A stretch of DNA of 64,000 nt, taken from the NCBI GenBank assembly GCA_029706075.1, contig JAINUG010000088.1, positions 1,786,001 to 1,850,000 on the forward strand, read 5' to 3'. How positions within the stretch are numbered: the stretch's first letter is position 1; each line of letters opens with the position of its first letter. Below, piece by piece: positions 12,101-24,100 of this stretch. The notes below the pieces were generated by a model. It had not been told where the DNA came from, did no database searches, and was given only the letters and a program-made list of their open reading frames with translations. This stretch comes from Aldrovandia affinis. Its lineage: Eukaryota; Chordata; Actinopteri; Notacanthiformes; Halosauridae. The translations under genes were made by a program, and so were the position numbers.

Positions 12101-15100
12101 TGTACATTTCCTTTTCTGTAGGAAAAGAGGGGAGCTTTGCTGCATTGTCTGGCCAGAGTTCTTCAGCACTTTGATGTAAGTGTGAGTGGGAGCTCAGTGT
12201 GTGTGTTGGGGGAGCGGGAGCAGGCTTGGGACCGAAACCACTGTTACAGTGTGCAATCTGGCTTGTCTGGCTTGGGTTATTCGCCCCCTTTCAGCCTCCT
12301 CCTAATGGATGATTTATCCGCTGCCTGTTGCTCCCGTTTCCTCCTGTCGGGTCCCTCTGCGGCCAATGGTTTCATTTACTTAGACCCTGAGAGCGTGGGT
12401 TGGTGTGTGCGTGTGTTGGGGGCCTTCAGTAAAGGTCGTTTGGGAGAGAGCGGGGAAAGCAATCGGAGGAAAATGAATGATTATTATTATTATTAGTAGC
12501 AGCCCAGATTTGTTTTTTAACAGGGTTTATTGCTGCATTATACATTTCCAAAGACTCCTGAAATGTGCAGGCAGTAATACGATGTTTGTACCCTGTCTAG
12601 CCAGCTTCCAGCACTAGTTTAATCCTCCTTTGCTCTTGTTGCCCTTTTTGTCAAGTCAGATTTTCTTCATTTAGTGTCGCAGTCAAGACTATTTTACTGG
12701 GCACAAACCACAGTCCCATCAACATGATGTACACAGTCCATCCATCTACCAAATCTCCGATGGTTTTTGAAATGCACCGACTTTCGAATTTAATAGGATT
12801 TAATTGTCTGATTTAGTCCAGTTCATGATGCAGGTAATAAATCCGTTAAGTAATGAAGTCAGGGTTGCTGGGTATGTACGGTACGGTAAGTTTGGGCAAA
12901 CCAAACTGCAGTTCATATTTAACTGAGAATTTCAACTTTATCTCCAGCTATTTCATACATTAGCTGCCAATTTCATACATAATCATGCGTGGTGATGTAT
13001 CAGCTGAGCACCCCCATGAGTCTTGCGTTTGTGTGACACTGCGTCTCTGCCAGGAGGAGGAGAAGCGCAGCGAGGCTCTGTCCATGCTGGAGGAGTCGTC
13101 TCGTCATGGCTGCCTTCAGAGCTCCTACCTGCTGTGGGAGCACCAGCGGACGGCGGCGGTATGGGATCCTGTTCGATTACCGCTCCGTTGTTATTAATGA
13201 TGTTGTGATGCGCGTTTCGCCCGCACATTTGAGGCCTAAAGGTGACTGCCCGTGGATGCAGTACGCTTGCAGGTGGCCTCAAGTCAAAGTGTAAATTTGG
13301 TCTGTATCAAGTACTAGCACAATCCTGCTCATACACTCATCTTCCATATTCCACGATGTAAGCCAACCAAATCCCAAAATCCACACCCTTTGGCAACTCC
13401 CCCTTCCCCTGAGTGTTAAAACTGAGTGAAATGAAGACCGCTGAAATGGAGATGATGCTCGCTAAGCCTCTCAGCAGGGAGTGACTTGGTGAAAGAGCAG
13501 GCTTCTCTTTCACTCCGTTTCCAGATAATGAAATTGCCAATGTGCATAAACTGCACGTTGATATGACCACATGAGAATTTTCAGCATTAGGTTTTTTTTT
13601 TGGGGGAGGGGGGGAGTTTATATTATTTCAACCGGATTTTGTATTTCTCTGACAAGCTCTCGATGAGAAGCTGGAATCTTAAACCCTACGTGTGAAGCAC
13701 TACATGCATGTAAAATCAGTCCATGGTTTGAGAGAAACCAGTGACGCCTCATTTCACACCTGGCTTTTGTACGGATAGGTCCCAGTGGGGAGGTGTTGGC
13801 AGCCCCAGGTAGGGGCAGAGTAGCAATTGTCTGCTGCCCAATCGCTGCGCTGCCACGCCCCCATCCAGAAAGTAGTTATAAACCCCTTATGTAAACCATC
13901 TCCAGATTAGATCAGGAACAATTGAACTATACAATGTAAACCTGAATGTGGTAATGTTGATGGTAGCAAGTACATGCTTCTTGTTTTGGCTGAACATTCA
14001 ACAATTATTCTATCTTGTGTAAAACAAATGTATCACTTTGTTTGCATACCAGTGCTGTGTTAAAACAAAATAGGTTGTCTCCCTCTTTTCTAATAAATAC
14101 ATAAAAATAATCGTATACCTGACGTATACCTGCTCTGCTAAGAAGGTGCTGTTCTTCTTAGCAGAGCAGGTGTGTGCCGTTTGTACCACAGTGTGTGTGT
14201 GTGTTCAAGCCCTGTCAGTTATGAGCCCTCACCTCTAACCCCTCTTTCCGGATCCCCCCAGGTGGCAGATCCGGGCAGGTATCTCCAGTGTCTGCGCACG
14301 CTCAGGGACTACGCGGCCAAGGGTTGCTGGGAGGCACAGGTGCACATCTCCGCTCTTTCCTCTCCGCGCGTGTCACAAACTCTGCTTTTCACAGATGTAT
14401 CGATCCCCTGGACAGTCGCCCCCTCCCCACCTTTTGAGTCTAGGGTTTTTTTCTAAATGCTTTCATTGATATTTTGACTGTGTTCCAGGTCTATTTGTCC
14501 AGCTTTTTTTTTTATTTTATAAAAAAAAAAACATTAATGATCTTCCCGTCTCCCCCGTACTTCCTTGCTTCTTGTCTATTAGTCTGTCTGTCTTCAGTCT
14601 CCTTTTTTTCCATTTTCATTTGGCCAGGATTTGCATGCCAGCTGGCTGCTCCGTTTGAGATATGCGGGTGTAAAACAGCCTCCCATCTTCATTTTATCAA
14701 CCCCCCCCACTGCTATCTTTGGAGCCGTTGGATGAGTGAGCTTGTAGGCAGGCGCGATATCACACTGTCGGATTCAGACTGGTGAACCCTTCCACACGGT
14801 CTGCGTCACCCTCTCCTTCCATTTTATGTCAAAGGCGAAAAAGAAAATTCAAATAACGCCAACTTAACAACTTAACGCGTTCACTTCTTACCTCTGGGCT
14901 CTGGGAGTGCTGCACGCCTGTCCTGTCATAGAGCTGGAGCCAGGTTGGCGTGAGCCGTGGCACACGGGGTCACGCCGAACCTTGGCATCAGGTTCAGGGT
15001 TGGAAAAGGGTTTCCTTGTAAGACTCCAGGGCATGCTAGTCCTAGGCTGCCTTTCATCGTCGATCTACGCCTCCCTGGGCCAAGCTGTCTTGTCATTCAG

Positions 15101-18100
15101 CCTTTTTTTTTTTTACGACTTCTCTCTTCCCCCGTCTCTGATCATCTGGCACTAAAGTGCTTTAATTGCATGAATTTACAATCTCTGATCATGTATTGCC
15201 TGCACCTGAATCTAATGTAACTCATTAACCCCAGTGGGAAAATTGGTGGAGTGGCAGTGTCATTAAAAATAAATGATTGGTCATTGGTCATTGTAGTAAT
15301 TAACAATACAATACAACCGTGCTAAATCTGGGGAACCCTCTCTCTCTTCAGATGGCCCTGGCTAAGTTGTGCAGCGGTGGGAACCCGGTGGGGCTGGAGG
15401 CGGGGCTGTGACCCAGCTCTTCCGGGCCCACGCCCGACCGCACACAGGACCTGCTCCGCCGGGGGATAAACAACACCATGAGGTGAGACGAGACGGGGTG
15501 GCAGGGCGTGGTCCAAAGGTCCGCCGGATCTTAATGGCTCGCTGCACACCAACCCCAAATTCTCCCAATAAAAAGAGTGATGATTCTTGTTATTCTTATG
15601 TTATTGGATTGGTAATATGGATATTATGAGCTACCTTGTGTGTATTAATTTTAATAAAATGCAATTTTCATTTAGGGGAACATTGCAGAACCTCCAGTGG
15701 AGATTTTGTTCCGTTTCTTCATTTTTCATTCCCTCCCTCTTCCTTCCTTCCTTCCTTCCTTCTCCTTCCCTCTTCTCGCCTCCCTCTCGCCACCCTTCCC
15801 TCCCTCAGGTACATATTGGTGGACTGGCTGGTTGAGGTGACCACCATGAAGGACTTCTCCAGCTTGTCCCTGCACGTGACCGTGAGCTGTGTGGACCGCT
15901 ACCTGTCCCTGCACTCCGTCCCCAAAGCCCACCTGCAGCTGCTGGGCATTGCCTGCATGGTCGTCTGCACCAGGTGCGTCACGTTGCTTTCCACCGTTTT
16001 TAATTTATTTGATAAACCTTCTCAGGCAGACAACGGTGCAGCCCTGACACTATTAGACAGCTATGCTGACTATGCTAATTGAAGCACTTGAACACCGCCT
16101 CAGGTACATCAGCAAGGAGATCCTGACCATCCGGGAGGCAGTGTGGCTCACGGACAACACCTACAAATACGAGGACCTGGTGAGGATGATGGGAGAGGTC
16201 ATCTCTGTGCTGGAAGGCAAGATCCGGGTGAGTGGATACGTGCAGTCACGCCCTACGCACTTCACGGATGTTTTAAGCTTGCTGATTGGTTGCCTCCTCT
16301 CGTGGGGTCCTTAAAGTGTGCTGACTGGCCCTCTCCTCTCTCTCCAGACTCCCACTGTTCTGGACTACGGTGAGGTGCTTCTGGCCCTGTTGCCCCAGGA
16401 GAGGCGCAGCGCCCACCTCTTCAGCTACGTCTGCGAGCTGTCGCTGCTCTATACCTCGCTGACCCTGCCGTCCCCGGCCCGACTCGCCAGCGGTGCTCTG
16501 CTGCTCACGCGCGCCATGCACCATCACAGTACGTCCGTGTCGCAGTGCGAACGCACCCCTCGGTGCACCCTTTGTTAACCTGGCTCAGTCCTCCCCTGGC
16601 ACCTTAAACTTGATTTAAAAAAGAACAAAATAATAATAATTAGAATGTGGTCATGCTGAAAATGGCACACATTTTGCTTGAAGGTGCTTGGTTCTATGTT
16701 GAGTTGTGGCATTCCAAAAAGTTACATTTTGTGGTAAAAAATATCCTGTATAAAGCGTACAAATCCTGCATTCTTTTCCCCCAAAGCTTGTGTTCTGCAA
16801 TTAGTGAAGCTGAGCATTCCAGGGGCCCAGATTAGCAGTCGTCCTATCGTCTGAGATGAATAAAAATGAAGGACGACTTTCGATTTCCAGGTGGTCGTCC
16901 TGCTGACGACTGAATTTAGGATTTTATTATTTTTTAAATGATCTAACTGGAACTATTTCTGTTTTGCACTCACATCGTAACAAACATGACATGCATGGAT
17001 ATTCAAAAATATTTCTGAAGTTCCAAATGGGAAAAGCGGCACATTGTCACTCGCATGCAGTCTGTGTTCACCGCGTTTGTTGTTGTTGCTATGCCAGACT
17101 GCAGCAGTCAAGAAAGTTTGCGGATCACAGCACATCGACACAACAGCGAGAATCAGCTAGTTAGCTAGCTAGCTAACGTTAGTGTTCACGGACATTGGAT
17201 ATCGATATCAGTTGTTGCTAGTTGCTTGCTAATACAAGGATCATGCATTTATCACTTACCAAGCCTTGAATTAGCAAGCAATATCCGTGAACACTAGCTA
17301 GCTAGTTACTGTCTATATTCAGTTCACTGAGCCCTCCCACCAGGCTGAAGAATTGCTGTGATTTTCCTGCAGTGATTTCTCATCTCCGTCCTACAGTCCA
17401 AGCACAAATCATTCCCACATCCCTGCTCGGTTAAATCTAGGAATTATTAGCTAGGTATTACGTTAACTGCCATACCATACTCTAGTTGGGAATGGAAAAA
17501 TTTCTTGTTCGAGTCCCATTATGAGACTCTAGAGTGTCAAACTCATTATGAGATAGGTGATTCTACAGTCAGAACATTAGTGAAATCATTCTGGTTGCAA
17601 CAAAAACCCACCTGCCCACAATGGAATGAGTTTGGCTCACAGTCACTATTCGCTAACGCCACCTGCGGGCACCCGGCGGAGCTTCACTGCTACACAGTCC
17701 CATGAGCACACGCTGCACAAGTCAAACATAAATATCCATGTAGAAAATAAATAACTTTAAACCGTTGTGTCTATCTTTGGGCTACATACGACGTAGTGAT
17801 CGCATTTTCAAAGATGTGGAGATTTATTGAGGGTGCAAGTCCATCCCCCCACTAAAAAGGCTAAAACCAAAGAATATCAGTTAAAACTCAGCGAAAATAT
17901 GATTCAGAGCAGAGATTGCACTTTCCAGGAAAATTGGGAGGTGAATAGACCAAGGACAAGTAACTTTTAGGAAGGACAAGCATCTATTCAGTGTAGGTCT
18001 GCTACTGTGAGTTAGCATGTCTGCTCCATTATACTCCCTGGGTATTTACCAACAGCAGCCCTAGGTCTTGGTACTGCTGTGTTTTGGGAGTACATGTTTT

Positions 18101-21100
18101 AAAGACGTTTAAAAAAAAAATGTATTCCCTGGTAATTAATATTTTATTGTTAACAACTGTTATTAGTGTTTTATATTAGCTGTGAGGCAGAGTATGTGAA
18201 GTTCCTAGCAACAATGTAAAAAGGCAAAGCCGCTTGATGCGCAGACTTGGGTTCTGAGCCTAAGCCGCCCCTCTCATTGTCCAATCACAGCTCCCGTGTG
18301 GCCAGGCCAGCTGGCTGAATACACTGGCTTCTCCGAAGATGACCTGGTCCCTTGCGCTGTCCAGCTCTACATGAAGTGGTGAGTCTGTTCCTCCTGTTAA
18401 AAATTTCAGTTCGTAGCCATTCCTTCCCTGGCCCCTTTCACCAGCGATAGTCAGCCATTTTAGGGGGCCCTGTTGTTCTTGGAAAATATTTAGTCCTGGA
18501 AAGTGGTCACACACATCCCACTGTCTTTCTAAAAATAATATTTACTCAGTTAGTAAAATAAAGTTTGTTATTCCAGCTAGGGAAACGTATCAAATTGCTT
18601 CCTCACCAGTGGGGGTGTAATCTGGGCAAACAATATCAGTGTGCTGCTATTACTAAAATGGCTACAACAACTTTTTCTGCACCTCGGAGTGTCAAAATAT
18701 CTGAAAGCACTGCATAAAATAGTTATTCCCTCCTGCAATTCCATCTTATCTTATGAGAATTTGTCTTTTATCGGAATAATAAAATGTATGTATTCTTCCC
18801 ACGATCTTGTGAAAAATACAAATGCAAAGCTCAGTCCTGATCTTGATCTTTGGGTGTGATGAGCAGTCAGACTGGGAACGGTTTTCCTCGTGTCCATGGC
18901 GGTTAGTCGAAAGCCCACAAGCAAGTCTCTCGCTAATGGAAGTTTGGTCACATGACTGAACTGTTGAGACTCACTTTTGACTGTCTGGCATCAGGGCCTG
19001 CAGTATGTCACACTACACTCTTTCCTCCGTGTTGCTTTAGGGGCTTTTCACCCCAACGATTTGGGGAAAATATTGAATTGCGTTTTTTCTGATCGATATT
19101 GTGATTTGATTTGCAATATAATTATTTTTTAAAGTCAAGCTTCAGTTCAATATTCACTGCGTAATAGATTTAAAAACGTGATGGAACATTACCATGTGAT
19201 ACTGTCAAAAGGTTAACTGCACTATATTCTAAATGCAAAGATGAGCACCTACAGATATAAATTGCTTCCAACATTTATTTATCTAACTTTTGAATTGCCA
19301 TAGAACAATTATCACAAAAGCTGTGACTGTTCATTTAAATAAGTAAAATGTAAAAATAAGAAAAGAATGGCTTTTGTAAACAATCTCTGACATTGAAACG
19401 CCTCGACCAGTTCACCCTCCCCTTCCCCCTGGGGCGGACAGCCAAATGCCGCCCCCGATCGGGACTAACGGCCAGGGCTGGTTTGGCAGAAACTGGTTTC
19501 GAACCGCATCCCTAATAGGCAGCCAGACTCGTATCGGACCAGCCAAGATACGGTGCGTTACACCTCTACGCTATCCATCGCCCCCTAACATTTCACTTTT
19601 AATTGGACAACCCACAGAATAATTATCACAGAAGCTATCACTAAATATATAATAATATAAATAAGTCGATCATTCACTTATGGCTCAGCAGCAGCACCTC
19701 AATATTGCACATTGAACTACAACATTTATTTGCTGATATCCAGCATTTAACTTTTGAACATTTGGTCAACGGGAAAGTATGCTGTTTGCAGGCAGTGACT
19801 CTTCAACTGAAAGTCATCATCTATGAAATGGACGGGGAGGCTTAGGTATGGCTCGGTTGTCCTCCTTGACCACAGATCTCAACTTTCTTCCTGCATGTTT
19901 CGTACAGTCCTGGGATGACATCTTGGTTAAAGTATGTGCGGGAGGGAATTGCATATCTCTTATCCAACGTTTAGAGCAGGTTTTGAAAACCATCTTTGCA
20001 CACTGTTAATAGACACCATGTCTTTAGCGAGGTAGTGGGTTATTGAGTTTATCTCACGGTGCCTTTCATATGGCGTGATACTTTCGAATGATTGTGAAAT
20101 AGTGGTTTGTTTCATGGATCGCGACTGGGCTACGGCATCATTACTTCCAGTTGACTTTTTGGCCATACACTCATCGTATTGCTGTCTGTGGTGCTTTTTC
20201 AAATGCTGATACAGGTTTGTGGTGTTGCCTCGTGATATGGTGACTGCTCCTCAACATGACTTGCACAAAACCTTCATGCACATCCGTCTTTTCAAATCCG
20301 AAATACTGCCATACCACCGAAGTGTTGCTTTTCTTGGGTACTATATCATCCAATATTGTTTCTTATGGTTCAGCATAGGCACTCATTTTTTCCGCACCAT
20401 GAATTTACTTGGGTCACTTCTGATCGGCAAGCATGTCTGGTACACAAAGAGGGCATGAACTGGTCAGACACGCTGCATTGCATAAAGTAATGCATCTTAA
20501 ATCGCAGCTTTTGCAATTTGCTAATTAGATTGTTTCAGATCGCAATTTGGATTTAGAAATGGATAAATTGTCCATCACTACGATGCACGATATTGCGTCA
20601 CTCGGGATTGAGCACAAGAAAACAAGCAATTATAGATTGGGTTGTAGAGGAACAGAAACAAAAGGGTGTAGATTGGGAATTTCATGGTTTTGTAAAATTC
20701 CTAGCCATCACCGCTAGCCCAAAGTATGCAAAGATTATATAAAAGATTGCTGGCACGGTACGCCTCTAGCACCAACCACCCAGTAAATGCATTCACATGT
20801 GCACATTTACCATGGAGGGAATTGCGATTGTTTTGTTTTTTTACTTGCATATTTTAACGACTGCCGAAACGGACCAATTTACTTCAATTCGAAAGGCCAC
20901 AGTAAAATCACAATTGCATTACTCCCCTCTTATCGTCAGCATAAACCATTGTGCATGTTTGTAGGAAATCAAGGAAAAACTCAAGCCTTGTTTGTTTTGA
21001 GAAGAAGGAATAAATGGTAGATGGTGGCTCATCGAAGCAGATGACGTTTCTGTTGCTCGTCCTGAGCCCTCTTCCTGGTTACCTTCTGGTCCACCTGATT

Positions 21101-24100
21101 GTGGGAGATCGTAAAGGTCTTGCTGCTTTCACTCTGAACTAAATGACACACAAGGAAGCTGCATCATGGACACTGGCCTTGTGGAATCGGACAAATCACT
21201 TGGTACTTCCTCCGAGTCTGAAGGCGATGTTGAAATCAATAAATGCACAAAAATGTTGTATGTATGCACACATGTCCTCATAAGCATGATTTGTCTGTGC
21301 TTAGCTTTTTGTATAGCCTTTGGATAAAATATGTTTTATTTCACAATTTGGTTTCTTGTTATTAAAGCTATTTTGGTGCACAAGCCACATTTGCTAATGT
21401 TCCAGTTGGCATAATACAAGCAATTATGAGTCATGATACCCATCTACTGTAGCAGCCAATTCTCACCCAGAAATATTTAAAAACTGAATTCCCTTATCAT
21501 TACAAACACAAGCCCTGTTGTAGAGCTTTTCAGTGGGAGCTAGTCTTGACTCCAGACATTGGATAACACATCACGTTAATTTCAAACACTGTATTATACA
21601 CAGAGAGCTCTTGCAAGCAGACCACTCTGCCACTGTTCTAGACGACGGTACTGCTCCGGGAATAGACGTGAGAAATTAATAAAAGATGGCTCATCTCTTG
21701 CCTCCAGTTCACAACATAAGTTTGCGTAGGCCCCTTGACTCACGCTCTAGCACCCATGGTTGGCTCCGAATCCTTGATCTGTGTTTTTGCTTTTGCGGCG
21801 TTTAATCAACAATACAATTGCAGCAAGCAACTCGCCGTCACTGCTATCATCCTTTTTTCCAGATAGAAAATATCCAGTAACCACCAATAAAGCCTGTATC
21901 AACACAGAGGTAAAGAGAGTGGTTGTTATGGAAACGGTAAACTGTCTCTGCTTCATCGCCCTGATGTAAACTGGCTAGTTTTAGAATGTTGCAGACCGTA
22001 CGCATTGGGACTCTGCTGCAACTGCAGAATGGTCTCATCTCCTTGCGAATCTTTGATATAAACTGGCCTTAAGAGGCCTTGCCGATCTGTTGTGCTGTTT
22101 GTCTGTCAGTAATTTCACTTTTCCATAGAGTGGCTGCCTTATTAATTGAAGGCCCTTAATAACTTTGTTAATTTCCCCCTCTTTCCTGAGACGTGCAATT
22201 GCATGCGCCTCCGGCGTTGTCTAATTTCCTCAATTAGGTCCCAGTCTCGAAGCCTTTGGAGAGGAAATTGGCCTCTGTGGTGTTTGCGAAGAACACGGAC
22301 CGTTTTCTTTGAGCTGATTATTTGTTTGGTTTCTGTTGGTAAAGCGAGCACTCCCTTCCGTTCAAACCGCATACTGTGACTCGCTAGTGAAATTAACATC
22401 AATTTTTGCAAAATGATTTAGAGTTGCTAAGAGACACCTTTTCTTTTGTTGGGCTGCCACCGCGGGGCATCCGGGCCTCCTAGTCCACGTCTTCGCCTGC
22501 CGATGACGGAGCCACAGCGTGGAGGCGAGCGTTCTAACCAGGGTCTCCGCTGGTTTCGACGTGGCCCGCTCACCCTCCCGCCAACGGGCGACTTGGCCAC
22601 GCTGCCACGGTCATTACTCCCCAAAGATTATAACTCTGTGGACCGCCCTGCAACCTTTGTTTTGATAACCACAATTAGGGGTGGGCGATATGAGCTAAAA
22701 TTCATATCACAATATTTTCCACTGTCCAGACGATATCGATATGATATCACGATATATGAGAAAAGAAATCTGAATCACATTTTAATAGCCCTTCTTAGTT
22801 AAATGACATTAGTTAAGGCAAAATATGTATTTTAACCCTATCGAACCAGAAAGAGTTATAGCGAGTACCGGCAGCGAATGATGACTTGATTGATTGCTGA
22901 GTGGGAGTCTGGCTTGTCTTTGGGCGAGCTCCTGGACTAACTGTTTCACGCATTCGGGTACATTCCTCATATTCACGGACATGCATGGTTTTCAGGTGGG
23001 TAAACAGGTTGCTGGTGTTTCCACCTTTGGCTAAAACAACACAGCGACACAACTTGCATAGTATTGTTTGTTGGTCGAGGTCGGAGATTTTGAACCCAAA
23101 CCAGTTCCAAACGACAGAGGAGCCCCCTTTCTTTTTAACCAATTCGTCATCATCCTGCTCTTGAGCAACATCACTTTCTGCGTGTTCGCTCATTTTAGAT
23201 TCTTCACTTTTGCACTTGTAATAGGCTATAAATATTAGTACGTAGTTTGCCTGCTAACTGCAGCTGCCTGCACGCTTGTTTGTTGCTACATGCGCGCAAC
23301 AAATGCATAAAACGTCCGCTCAAAAAAAATAGGTCAACATATTAACATGCTTCTTTTTTTCGTAGGAACCTGGAGGTTAGATTAAAATAAAAAATAGATG
23401 TAGCTACTAACTACTATCACTCAATTGAAATTTTGAACAAAACAATATGAATGCCAAATTAGAATTTATGAATATATAACGGTATCCACGGTATAGCAAA
23501 ACCATATCGTGGCGCAGCATAATACCGGTAGTCACTTTCATACCGGTATAGCGCCCACTCCTAACCACAATTATATTTTGCTCCTTTGTGTAATCACCTT
23601 GGAGTGCGTGATGGGAATCATGCATAACTGCTTGATGACTGAAGGCGTTATGTAGAACTTATTCAGCTCAATTGTATTGATTAAGGGCTATTGGATATTA
23701 ATATTAATATCCACTGAGTGCATGTGTGTGCAAACTTAGATAGACATACAGACACACACTATCTAGTAGCAAGGGCCTGCATCCACCGACGCCTCCTCAT
23801 CCTTATTGCTGCGAGTTTGTCCGTGTGTGTGCACCTGTATATGAGTTTGTCTGTGTGTGTATCTGTTAGCTGCCTGTCCTGTACTGCAACACAGTGGGCT
23901 CCCAGCAGCTGTGTGTGAGTCACACTGGAGTGCAGGAGGTTGAGTCAGAGCTTCAAGGAATGGGAGGGGTACTGACTCAAATGGAGAAATAACAATGGAA
24001 ATCATGTAGTAAAGACGAACAGTTTCTCTACGGACATAGTTTGAGTGGGTGGGACGGGGATTGAAGGCTGAATTGCTCATGTTCAGAGCCCACTGTAAAA

